Of a stretch of DNA of 64,000 nt, positions 43,001-50,726 are shown piece by piece. The stretch is from AC-32 sp963772975 (lineage in GTDB: Bacteria > Actinomycetota > Thermoleophilia > Gaiellales > Gaiellaceae). Location of the stretch: positions 248,001-312,000 of the forward strand of contig CAVYZH010000002.1 of NCBI GenBank assembly GCA_963772975.1, read 5' to 3'. Each line of letters opens with the position of its first letter. Position 1 is the stretch's first letter. Position numbers and translations under genes: made by a program. The notes beneath the pieces were generated by a model. That model searched no databases and was not told the origin of the DNA. It was given only the letters and a program-made list of their open reading frames with translations.

Positions 43001-43029
43001 CTTAAGTACGTGAGCGGAACTGCGGCTTA
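43001..43029 (+). promoter_or_regulatory. Weak sigma-28-like promoter candidate for polyproline gene
   Basis: CTTAAG (43001-43006), 15-nt spacer, GCGGCTTA (43022-43029), which keeps 5 of 8 positions of GCCGATAA. Spacing matches the other three sites. If real, the start would be ATG 43041, 11 nt downstream. Confidence 0.35.
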
Positions 43030-44189
43030 TGAACGACCAGATGCGGCGAACACCCCCTGATCGGGCCGGTCGGCTACCGGCGCCTCGTGCCCTGCTCGTA
43101 CCGCGGTCCCGGCTCGCGCCGCTCGCGATCGCTCTGCCGCTCGTGCTTGGCCTCTGGCTGACGATCGGGTTGCCGATCCTCGCCGAAGTCTCGGGCACTG
43201 CGGGCGGCGGCGGCCCGATGCGCGACTTCCTCTTCGGAGCCGCGGCCACGGGCGGGTCCCCCGGCGGCGACAAGCGCGGTCCGGGAGCGGGCACCGTGGC
43301 TGCCGCGGTCGTGGATCCGAAGATCGTGCGCGAGGTGCGCCTGGAGCGGATCCGCACGCGCACCACCGTCTATCTCGCCCAGCGTCGCCGCAACGGCGAG
43401 CACAAGCCTGGCGCCGGCCGCAACGTCCACGACTCCCTGCCGCAACACGGCCGCGACTTCGATCCTTCGACCTCCCCGCTGAGCGCACCGCCTCCCGCGC
43501 CTCCGGCCCCCCCAGCTCCGCCGAACCCGCTTCCGCCGCCGGCCCCCGTCCCGCCGCCGGCTCCGGTACCTCCGCCCCCACCGGCGCCGCCGGTCCTGCC
43601 GCCTCCGCCGCCTCTGCCGGTGCCCCCGACGCCGCCTCCGCCTCCACCTCCGCCTCCACCCCCGCCACCGCCACCCCCGCCACCTCCGCCACCGCCTCCT
43701 CCACCGCCCCCGCCGGTGCCTCCGCCCCCGCCACCCCCACCGCCGCCGCCGCCGCCGCTGCCGGCGCCCGCTGAGGTTGACGCGGTCAACGGCAGCGGCC
43801 AGCAGGGCAGACCGGAGACGGGCGACACGGTCACGTTCACCTACGCGGGCGTGGTCAACCCCGACCTGATCCTCTCGGGCTGGGACGGCTCGGCGACCGC
43901 GGTCACGGTGCGCTTCGACGACAACGCCAACGACGACGTGCTCACCGTCCGCAACGCGTCCAACGGCTCGATCCTCACCGGGCTCGGGCAGATCCAGCTG
44001 AACGGCGACTACTGCGGGGGCACCACGCTCTTTACCGGCTCCCAGATGACTCTCAGCGGCAGCACGGTGACGGTCGTGCTGGGCACGGCGTCGGGCACCC
44101 CCGCGCGCGATCCCTCGGCCAAGGACATGGTCTGGTCGACGTTGCAGGGCTCGGCCACCGAGTCGGGGCACCCGGACTCGAACTTCTGA
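43029..44189 (+). CDS. Membrane-anchored protein with a long polyproline linker
   Basis: 386 residues (or 382 from ATG 43041, which suits the promoter spacing). One N-terminal membrane helix (LAIALPLVLGLWLTIGLPIL), then a charged region, a Pro-rich segment of about 100 residues (about 150-250) with very long proline runs, and a C-terminal beta-rich domain (DTVTFTYAGVVNPDLIL, VTVRFDDNANDDVLTV, TVTVVLGTASG). The layout suits a cell-surface protein spanning the wall. The family is unknown. Confidence 0.75.
   Translation: MNDQMRRTPPDRAGRLPAPRALLVPRSRLAPLAIALPLVLGLWLTIGLPILAEVSGTAGGGGPMRDFLFGAAATGGSPGGDKRGPGAGTVAAAVVDPKIVREVRLERIRTRTTVYLAQRRRNGEHKPGAGRNVHDSLPQHGRDFDPSTSPLSAPPPAPPAPPAPPNPLPPPAPVPPPAPVPPPPPAPPVLPPPPPLPVPPTPPPPPPPPPPPPPPPPPPPPPPPPPPPPVPPPPPPPPPPPPPLPAPAEVDAVNGSGQQGRPETGDTVTFTYAGVVNPDLILSGWDGSATAVTVRFDDNANDDVLTVRNASNGSILTGLGQIQLNGDYCGGTTLFTGSQMTLSGSTVTVVLGTASGTPARDPSAKDMVWSTLQGSATESGHPDSNF
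43488..43770. repeat. Low-complexity CCN/CCG tract encoding polyproline
   Basis: A long run of CCx codons (CCT, CCG, CCA, CCC). The opposite strand reads as a poly-Gly frame, an artefact. Such tracts are prone to slippage in the cell and in assembly, so length is uncertain. Confidence 0.85.
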
Positions 44190-44195
44190 GTCCGG
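44172..44195 (+). terminator. Hairpin spanning the stop codon of the polyproline gene
   Basis: CCGGACTC (44172-44179), 8-nt loop, GAGTCCGG (44188-44195), a perfect 8-bp stem with TGA inside it. It ends 6 nt before the next promoter. Confidence 0.5.
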
Positions 44196-44200
44196 AACGG

Positions 44201-44229
44201 CTCAAGTAAGCCGGATTCGAGGCCGATAA
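44201..44229 (+). promoter_or_regulatory. Sigma-28/WhiG-like promoter for the diguanylate cyclase
   Basis: CTCAAG (44201-44206), 15-nt spacer, GCCGATAA (44222-44229), ending 8 nt before ATG 44238. The -10 element matches the FliA/WhiG consensus exactly. This is the best of the promoter set. Confidence 0.75.
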
Positions 44230-44237
44230 GGGGACCG

Positions 44238-45668
44238 ATGAGCTCTGCGGCCACTCCTACGGCCGCCGACCAGCAGCATGCGGCTCCCCGCCGCCGGCGG
44301 CAGACGAAACTCCCCGTCACGCGGCGCTCCGCGATCCAGCTCTTGGTCGGCGTCCTGATCGTCGGCGCGATCCCTATCTTCTCGACCGTCCGGATCCTGC
44401 AGGCAAACGCGCTGCGCAACGAGCAGTCTCGGGCGGATTCCGCGCTCAGCGAGCAGCTCCAGAACGGACTGCGCGAGCTGAGTCGCCTCGGTGACAATGC
44501 GTCCACGACCGCACACGACCTCGCTGGCTCGCCGGTCGTCCAGCGCGCCGTCATCACCCGCAACACCGCGACTCTGCGCCGGGTCGCCCGGCGCACTCCC
44601 GGACTGGCGATCTACCTCGGCTCGAAGCGGGTCGCGGGCGGCAATCCCGGGCCGGGCGTCCAGCGCCCGATCTGGCTCACGGTCAACGGTGTTCGCGCGG
44701 CGAAGATCGTCGCGAGCGTCCCTCTCGGCCCCGGCAGGTCGGCGCGCCTCACCCACGACGCGCCGCACGGGCGCGGAGACAGACTCGTCCTGGCGAAGCG
44801 AGGCCGGCTGCTCGGCGGTGGCGCCTTCACGACGAAGGGCAGAGTCGTACGGCTGGGCGGCGTCGACTACCGCGGGCTCCCAGCGCTGGTGCCCGACGCC
44901 AACGGCACCCGCCTGATCGCTCTCCGGCCCAAGCACGTGATCGACGCGAACGTCGCTCCCTACCAGGCCCGGGTGCGCTACGCGGCGCTCGGATCGTTCT
45001 CGCTGCTGATCCTGGTCGCATTGCTGTTCGCCGGCCCGATCATGCGCCTCCTCGGCGACTTCCGGCGAGTGGCCTCGCAGGCCACGACCGACGGCCTCAC
45101 CGGCCTCGCGAACCGGCGCACGCTCGACGAGGAGCTCGTGCTCGAGTGGCGCCGGGCGGACCGCGTCGGCGACTCACTCGCGTTCGTGCTCCTCGACCTC
45201 GACGACTTCAAGCAGGTCAACGACACCCATGGCCACCAGGCCGGCGACGCGGTCCTGCGCGCGGTCGGCCAGGTGCTGCTGGGCGGTGTCCGCCAGGTCG
45301 ACCTCGCCGGCCGGTACGGCGGCGAGGAGTTCGCGCTGATCCTCCCCGAGACCGACCTCCCCGGCGCGCTCAAGCTCGCGGAGCGCCTGCGGGTCGCGCT
45401 CGAGACGACCCCGGTCGAACTGGCCGGAGGCAAGACGCTGCAGGTGACGGCCAGCTTCGGCGTCGCGCTGAAGGACGAGCTCCCGTCCGCGGACGAGCTC
45501 GTCGCGGTTGCCGACGAGGCGCTCTACGCGGCCAAGCGAGCCGGCAAGAACCGCGTCATGCCAGACCCCGCGAGCGGGCGCCAGAGCCCAGGGAAGCCTG
45601 AGCGTCGCGTGCCCAAGAAGGCCGCCGCTGCGAAGAAACGGACCACACCGGCCAAGGGCGAGATCTAG
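44238..45668 (+). CDS. Membrane diguanylate cyclase with extracytoplasmic sensor and RxxD I-site
   Basis: 476 residues. Two membrane helices (about 31-50 and 251-271) bracket a periplasm-facing sensor domain; the C-terminal GGDEF domain has an active GGEEF site (361-365) and the inhibitory RxxD site (Arg352, Asp355) five residues upstream. It makes c-di-GMP and should be product-inhibited. A Lys-rich tail (KKAAAAKKRTT) follows. Transcribed from the exact GCCGATAA promoter, so this sigma class would tune c-di-GMP. Confidence 0.93.
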   Translation: MSSAATPTAADQQHAAPRRRRQTKLPVTRRSAIQLLVGVLIVGAIPIFSTVRILQANALRNEQSRADSALSEQLQNGLRELSRLGDNASTTAHDLAGSPVVQRAVITRNTATLRRVARRTPGLAIYLGSKRVAGGNPGPGVQRPIWLTVNGVRAAKIVASVPLGPGRSARLTHDAPHGRGDRLVLAKRGRLLGGGAFTTKGRVVRLGGVDYRGLPALVPDANGTRLIALRPKHVIDANVAPYQARVRYAALGSFSLLILVALLFAGPIMRLLGDFRRVASQATTDGLTGLANRRTLDEELVLEWRRADRVGDSLAFVLLDLDDFKQVNDTHGHQAGDAVLRAVGQVLLGGVRQVDLAGRYGGEEFALILPETDLPGALKLAERLRVALETTPVELAGGKTLQVTASFGVALKDELPSADELVAVADEALYAAKRAGKNRVMPDPASGRQSPGKPERRVPKKAAAAKKRTTPAKGEI

Positions 45669-45689
45669 CCCCGGCTAGATTTCGCCTGC

Positions 45690-46148
45690 ATGCGAGTCTC
45701 CGCCAAGGTCGACTACGCCGTCCGCGCGGGCGCCGAGCTCGCGGCCGCCGCGGGCGAGGGGCCGGTCAAGGGCGATCACATCGCCACCGCGCAGAAGATC
45801 CCGCTGAAGTTCCTCGAGAACATCTTGCTCGACCTGAAGCACGCCGGCCTCGTGCAGAGCCAGCGCGGCGCCGAGGGCGGCTACTGGCTGGCGAAGGACC
45901 CGGCCGAGATCTCGCTGGCGGACGTGATCCGCGCGGTCGAGGGCCCGATCGCGAACGTGCGCGGCGAGCGGCCCGAGCAGGTCGAGTACCCAGGCGTCGC
46001 CGAGCCGCTGCGAGAGGTCTGGATCGCCGTTCGCGGCAACCTGCGCGCGGTTCTGGAAACGGTCACGCTGGCCGACATCGCCGCGGGCCGGCTGCCGGAC
46101 GAGGTCAGCCGGATCGCTGCCGATCCGGAGGCCTGGCAGCCACACTGA
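45690..46148 (+). CDS. Rrf2-family transcriptional regulator (CymR-like), no cysteines
   Basis: 152 residues. N-terminal wHTH MRVSAKVDYAVRAGAELAAA, IPLKFLENILLDLKHAGLVQ and wing SQRGAEGGYWLA match Rrf2 proteins. There are no Cys residues, so it does not bind an Fe-S cluster like IscR; this suits cysteine/sulfur regulators like CymR. It faces and overlaps the sulfate ABC transporter genes by 44 nt, suggesting control of sulfur uptake. ATG 45690 lies 8 nt after TAGATT. Confidence 0.9.
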   Translation: MRVSAKVDYAVRAGAELAAAAGEGPVKGDHIATAQKIPLKFLENILLDLKHAGLVQSQRGAEGGYWLAKDPAEISLADVIRAVEGPIANVRGERPEQVEYPGVAEPLREVWIAVRGNLRAVLETVTLADIAAGRLPDEVSRIAADPEAWQPH

Positions 46149-47094
46149 ACGTCGTCTCGCGGCTCGGCCGGACGTACACGATCTGGCCGCGCTCGAGCTC
46201 CAGCAGCTCGGCCTGCTCCTGGGTCAGCTGCGCAGTCAGGTGCTGCCCGTCCTCGCGGACGAGCTCGACCCGCACTTCGAAGCCGAGGTGGACGACGCGC
46301 TCGACCATCGCCTCCGACGACCCGCCGTGCGGCTCGTGCAGGAGCTCGACATCGTGCGGCCGGACAAAGGTGTCGCCGAGCCGGTTGACCGGGCCGACGA
46401 AGCTCATCACGAACTCGTTCGCCGGCTGCTCGTAGAGCTCGCGCGGCGAGCCGACCTGCTCCACCCGGCCTTCGTTCAGCACGACGATCTGGCCGGCGAC
46501 TTCCATCGCCTCCTCCTGGTCGTGCGTGACGATGATCGTCGTCACGTGCACCTCCTCATGGAGCCGCCGCAGCCAGGCGCGCAGCTCCTGGCGGACCCGC
46601 GCGTCGAGGGCGCCGAAGGGCTCGTCGAGCAGTAGCACGCTCGGCTCAACCGCAAGCGCGCGGGCAAGCGCCATGCGCTGGCGCTGGCCGCCGGAGAGCT
46701 GTGACGGATAGCGCTTGGCAAGCCCTTCGAGCTGGACGAGCTCGAGCAGCTCGTGCACGCGCTTCGAGATCTCTGCGCGCGGCCGCTTCCGGATCGCTAG
46801 CCCGAAGGCGACGTTGTCGTAGACGGTCATGTGCTTGAAGGCGGCGTAGTGCTGGAAGACCATCCCGACCCCGCGCGTGCGCGCCGGCGTGTCGGTCACG
46901 TCCTGATCGCCGATCAGCACCTGGCCCGAGTCCGGCTCCTCGAGCCCGGCGATCACGCGCAGCAGCGTCGACTTGCCGCTGCCGCTCGGGCCGAGCAGCG
47001 CCGTCAGCGAGCCCTCGGGGATCGCGACCGAGACATCGTGCAGCGCGGTGAAGCCGTTGAAGTGCTTGCTCACGTCGACGACTCCGATGCCCAT
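46105..47094 (-). CDS. cysA: Sulfate/thiosulfate ABC transporter ATP-binding protein
   Basis: 329 residues. Walker A GPSGSGKST (about 35-43), signature LSGGQRQRMALARAL, Walker B LLLDEPFGALD and the H-loop THD, followed by a C-terminal TOBE-like region (RPHDVELLHEPHGG). It powers sulfate import with CysTW and the binding protein. Last gene of the four-gene operon; its tail overlaps the Rrf2 gene. Confidence 0.94.
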   Translation of the reverse strand: MGIGVVDVSKHFNGFTALHDVSVAIPEGSLTALLGPSGSGKSTLLRVIAGLEEPDSGQVLIGDQDVTDTPARTRGVGMVFQHYAAFKHMTVYDNVAFGLAIRKRPRAEISKRVHELLELVQLEGLAKRYPSQLSGGQRQRMALARALAVEPSVLLLDEPFGALDARVRQELRAWLRRLHEEVHVTTIIVTHDQEEAMEVAGQIVVLNEGRVEQVGSPRELYEQPANEFVMSFVGPVNRLGDTFVRPHDVELLHEPHGGSSEAMVERVVHLGFEVRVELVREDGQHLTAQLTQEQAELLELERGQIVYVRPSRETTFSVAARPPDRQRSG

Positions 47095-47877
47095 CTAGTG
47101 CTCCTTGGGTTGGATGACGCGGAGGGCCACGACCGTGGCGATCGCGATCAGCGCGAGCACCACTGACGACGCGTAGGCGCCGGCCGTGTCGAAGCCGTCG
47201 ACCTGGGCCTTGACGTAGAGCGGCAGCGTCTGGGTCTGGCCCTCGATGTTCCCGGAGACCGCGCTGACCGCGCCGAACTCGCCGATCGCTCGGGCCGTCG
47301 TGAGCACAACGCCATAGGCGACGGCCCAGCGAATCGCCGGCAGGGTTATCCGGCGGAAGACCTGGAACGGATGCGCGCCGAGCGTCTCGGCCGCCTGCTC
47401 CTGCTCGGTGCCGATCTCGCGCAGCACCGGCACGACCTCGCGCACGACGAACGGCAGCGAGACGAACATCGTCGCCAGCACCATTCCCGGGACTGCGAAC
47501 AGGACCTTGAGGCCGTGCCCGGCGAGTCCGCCGAGCCAGCCGCCGCGTCCGTAGAGCAGCACGAGCGCCAGGCCGACAATCACGGGCGAGAGCGCGAGCG
47601 GCAGGTCGACGGCGGCGTTCAGCAGGCCGCGCCCGGCGAAGCGTCCGCGCACGAGCGCGAGCGCCATCACGATCCCGAAGACGGTGTTCGCCGGCACCGC
47701 GATCGCCGCGATCAGGAGCGTCAGCTCGAGCGCGTGGATCGCCTCGGGCGTGGTCACCGCGGCCCAGGCGTGAGCGAAGCCGTGCTCGAACGCGCGGTAG
47801 AAGACGAACCCGACCGGCACCAGCAGTAGGAAGGCGAGGTAGCCGAGCGCGCCGAACCGCAACAGGTACCTAGACAC
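47095..47877 (-). CDS. cysW: Sulfate ABC transporter permease CysW
   Basis: 260 residues with six membrane helices (YLAFLLLVPVGFVFYRAFEH, ELTLLIAAIAVPANTVFGIV, VIVGLALVLLYG and others). The EAA loop is TLGAHPFQVFRRITLPAI, contacting CysA. Its TAG abuts the cysA ATG. Overlaps cysT by 8 nt. Confidence 0.93.
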   Translation of the reverse strand: MSRYLLRFGALGYLAFLLLVPVGFVFYRAFEHGFAHAWAAVTTPEAIHALELTLLIAAIAVPANTVFGIVMALALVRGRFAGRGLLNAAVDLPLALSPVIVGLALVLLYGRGGWLGGLAGHGLKVLFAVPGMVLATMFVSLPFVVREVVPVLREIGTEQEQAAETLGAHPFQVFRRITLPAIRWAVAYGVVLTTARAIGEFGAVSAVSGNIEGQTQTLPLYVKAQVDGFDTAGAYASSVVLALIAIATVVALRVIQPKEH

Positions 47878-48697
47878 GGTCGTACCTCGTCCGCCAGCGG
47901 CGCACGCCGCCGATCCCGAGCAGCACGCCGAGTGAGATCACGAGCAGCACCACCGAGACGGCCGCGGCGCCGGAGGTATTGCCGGACTGCAGCTGCCCGA
48001 AAATGTAGACGGACGAGACCTCGGTCTTGAACGGGATGTTCCCGGAGATCAGGACGACCGCCCCGAACTCGCCCACGGCCCGCGCGAACGCGAGCGCGAC
48101 GCCGGAGAGGATCGCCGGCAGCAGGTTCGGGAAGACGATCCGCCGGAAGACCTCGAACGAGCCGGCGCCAAGCGAGGCCGCCGCCTGCTCCATCTCCTCG
48201 TCCAGCTCGAGCAGGACCGGCTGCACCGCGCGGACGACGAACGGCAGCGTCACGAACAGCAGCGCGAAGAGGATGCCGATCCGCGTGAAGGCGACGTCGA
48301 GCCCGAACGGCCCGCCCGGCCCGTAGAGCGCCAGCAGCGTCAGCCCGGCGACGATCGTCGGCAGCGCGAACGGCAGGTCGATCACCGCGTCGACGAAGCC
48401 CTTGCCCCGGAAGCGGTCGCGGACGAGCACCCACGCGATCGCCGTGCCGGCGACGGCGTTCACGAAGGCACAGGCGGCGGCGAGCCCGAGGGTCAGCTTC
48501 AGCGCCGCAACCGACTCGGGCGCGGTCGCCTGGTGCCAGAACTCGGCCGGCCCCTGGGCGCGAGAGGCCCAGACGAGCGCCGCGAGCGGCAGCAGGACGA
48601 CAACGCTCAGGTAGCCGGTCGCGAGCCCCAGCGCGAGCCCGCTGGGGCGGGCAGCGCGCGAACGCGAGGGCGCCGCGACGACTGCGGCGTCAGCCAA
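47870..48697 (-). CDS. cysT: Sulfate ABC transporter permease CysT
   Basis: 275 residues, six membrane helices (GLALGLATGYLSVVVLLPLA, LTLGLAAACAFVNAVAGTAI etc.) and EAA loop SLGAGSFEVFRRIVFPNLLP. Forms the channel with CysW. Overlaps sbp by 8 nt and cysW by 8 nt. Confidence 0.93.
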   Translation of the reverse strand: MADAAVVAAPSRSRAARPSGLALGLATGYLSVVVLLPLAALVWASRAQGPAEFWHQATAPESVAALKLTLGLAAACAFVNAVAGTAIAWVLVRDRFRGKGFVDAVIDLPFALPTIVAGLTLLALYGPGGPFGLDVAFTRIGILFALLFVTLPFVVRAVQPVLLELDEEMEQAAASLGAGSFEVFRRIVFPNLLPAILSGVALAFARAVGEFGAVVLISGNIPFKTEVSSVYIFGQLQSGNTSGAAAVSVVLLVISLGVLLGIGGVRRWRTRYDRV

Positions 48698-49667
48698 GCG
48701 ACCGCTCGATCTTGGCCATGATCCCGTTCTGCGGGTGGAAGAAGCGGCGGTTCACCTTCGTCCAGCCGTTCAGCCCGAGCTTCGCGGTGGAGATCGTGAA
48801 GAGACCGGGCGGCGAGTAGAAGTGCGACCCCTTAGCCGCGGCCTTTACGACCGGGCGGTAGCCCTGCGCCGCGAACGCCTTCTGCGCCGTGGTCGACCAG
48901 AGGTACTTGTAGAACGCCTTCGCCGCGGGCTTCTTCAGGCCGCTCGTGGTCAGCGCTACCGGCGTCTCGATCAGGAGCGTCGCCTTCGGTGTCTTGAACT
49001 CGGTGTGCACGCCCTTCTGCTCGGCGTAGATCGCCTCGTTCTCGTAGGTGAGCAGGACGTCGCCCTTGCCCTGGGCGAAGATCGAGAGCGCCGCACGAGC
49101 GCTGTCCGGTTGCACCGGGACGTGCTTGAAGAGCTTGTACAGGTAGGCGACCGCCTGCTTGTCGGTCTTGCCCGCGCGCCGCTGGGCGCCGTAGGCGGCC
49201 ATCACGTTCCAGCGCGCGCCGCCCGAGGTGAACGGGTTCGGCGTGATCACCTGGATGCCGGACTTGACCAGATCGCCCCAGCCCTTGATGTGCTTCGGGT
49301 TGCCGTCGCGCACGACGAAGACGACCACCGAGTCGGAGACAATCCCGCGGTGCGAGTTGGCGGCCCAGTTCTTCGGGACGAGGCCCTTGCCGGCGAGCAG
49401 GTCGATGTCCGGCGCCAGTGAGAGCGCGACGAGATCCGCGTTCTGGCCGGCCGCGACGGCGCGCGCCTGATCGCCAGACGCGCCGTAGGACTGGCTGAAG
49501 CTCGTGCCATTCCCGGCCTGCGTCTTCTGGAAGGCGGAGATGATCTTTCCGTACGCGTCCTTGGGCGTCGAGTAGGCGACCAGGTCGACCGAGCCGCCCT
49601 GCGACGCGCCCGCCGCAGACCCCGCGAGGAGCGCAACCCCGAGCAAAGCAATCCAAATAACTCTCAT
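48690..49667 (-). CDS. sbp: Sulfate-binding protein (periplasmic/lipid-side), Sbp/CysP
   Basis: 325 residues. Signal peptide (IALLGVALLAGSAAGA), then VDLVAYSTPKDAYGKIISAF, SFSQSYGASGDQARAV, NPFTSGGARWNVMAAYG and LLTYENEAIYAE are the sulfate-binding family marks. AAGGAGCAAGA precedes ATG 49667. A TTGACG-N17-TAATCT promoter lies upstream. Confidence 0.94.
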   Translation of the reverse strand: MRVIWIALLGVALLAGSAAGASQGGSVDLVAYSTPKDAYGKIISAFQKTQAGNGTSFSQSYGASGDQARAVAAGQNADLVALSLAPDIDLLAGKGLVPKNWAANSHRGIVSDSVVVFVVRDGNPKHIKGWGDLVKSGIQVITPNPFTSGGARWNVMAAYGAQRRAGKTDKQAVAYLYKLFKHVPVQPDSARAALSIFAQGKGDVLLTYENEAIYAEQKGVHTEFKTPKATLLIETPVALTTSGLKKPAAKAFYKYLWSTTAQKAFAAQGYRPVVKAAAKGSHFYSPPGLFTISTAKLGLNGWTKVNRRFFHPQNGIMAKIERSLG

Positions 49668-49708
49668 TCTTGCTCCTTATCTCTCAAGTTTGTCCACGGA
49701 GTTGATGG

Positions 49709-49737
49709 AGATTAGGTAAGCGAGCAGACGACGTCAA
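49709..49737 (-). promoter_or_regulatory. Promoter for sulfate transport operon
   Basis: On the minus strand TTGACG (49732-49737), 17-nt spacer, TAATCT (49709-49714). AAGGAGCAAGA follows before the sbp start, leaving a leader of about 35 nt. The Rrf2 regulator may act here; no certain operator was picked out. Confidence 0.65.
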
Positions 49738-49769
49738 CTCGGAACCGCCGTCTCAGTAGGGTCCTCGCC

Positions 49770-50726
49770 GTGGAGCCGCTCGACCGCGCGACGATCTGGC
49801 CCTACCGGGAAGGTGAGCCGGGCGAGCTGTACTACCAGCGCTACGCCCACCCGAACGCGCTTGCGGCCGAGGCCAAGCTCGCGGAGCTCGAGGGCGGCGA
49901 GGCGCTCGTCTTCCCCTCCGGCGCCGGTGCGACGACCGCGCTCGTGCTCGGCTTGCTGGAGCCCGGCCAGACGATCGCGCTCGCCGAGGGTGGCTACTAC
50001 GGCACCGGCGTGCTCTTCGACGCGCTCCAGCGCTGGGGTGTTCGTCACGTGGAGTTCGACCAGACCGGCCCGCCGCCCGAGGGCGTGGAGCTCGTCTGGC
50101 TCGAGGCGCCGTCGAACCCGTTCCTGACGATGCCGGACATCGAGTCCGCCGTCGCCTCGCCGGCACACGTGGTGGTCGACTCGACCGCCGCAACGCCGGT
50201 GTACCTGCGGCCGCTCGACGCCGGCGCGGACTTCGCCCTCCACAGCGCGACGAAGTACCTCGGCGGCCATCACGACGTGCTGCTCGGAGCGGTTGCCTGC
50301 CGTTCGGCCGAGGACGCCGAGCGCCTGCGCGAGTTCCGGGGCCGCACCGGGATCGTCGCCGCACCCGACCCGTGTTGGCTGCTCTCGCGCTCGCTGAAGA
50401 CGCTCCGGGTGCGCATGGAGCGGCATACCGCCAGTGCGACCGCGATTGCCGGCCGGCTGCGCGACCACCCAGCGGTCGAGGTCGTCCGCTACCCGGGCTT
50501 CGGCGGGCTGCTCTCGTTCGACGTCGCGGACGCCGAGGCCGCTCGCAAGGTCGAGACCTCGCTGAGGACGATCGAGAACGCCACCAGCCTCGGCGGCGTC
50601 GATTCGGTGCTGGAGTCGCGCACGCGCTGGGAGGGCGACCGCGTGCCGCCGGGCCTGTTGCGCCTGAGCGTCGGCCTCGAGGAAGTGGACGAGCTCTGGG
50701 TCGATCTCGCGCAAGCCCTGGGTTGA
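49770..50726 (+). CDS. Cys/Met-metabolism PLP enzyme (cystathionine gamma-synthase/lyase-like), N-terminally short
   Basis: 318 residues against about 380 for the family. The PLP Lys is in HSATKYLGGHHDV, with FPSGAGATTA, EAPSNPF and VVVDSTAATPVYLRPLD preceding it. The first 40-50 residues of typical enzymes, including part of the active-site arm, are absent. GTG 49770 lies 7 nt after TAGGGT. Adjacent to sulfate uptake genes, so a role in cysteine or methionine synthesis fits. Confidence 0.85.
   Translation: MEPLDRATIWPYREGEPGELYYQRYAHPNALAAEAKLAELEGGEALVFPSGAGATTALVLGLLEPGQTIALAEGGYYGTGVLFDALQRWGVRHVEFDQTGPPPEGVELVWLEAPSNPFLTMPDIESAVASPAHVVVDSTAATPVYLRPLDAGADFALHSATKYLGGHHDVLLGAVACRSAEDAERLREFRGRTGIVAAPDPCWLLSRSLKTLRVRMERHTASATAIAGRLRDHPAVEVVRYPGFGGLLSFDVADAEAARKVETSLRTIENATSLGGVDSVLESRTRWEGDRVPPGLLRLSVGLEEVDELWVDLAQALG

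Noticed and set aside
43370..43840. Poly-Gly minus-strand frame
   Set aside because: Antisense of the polyproline tract with no independent signal.
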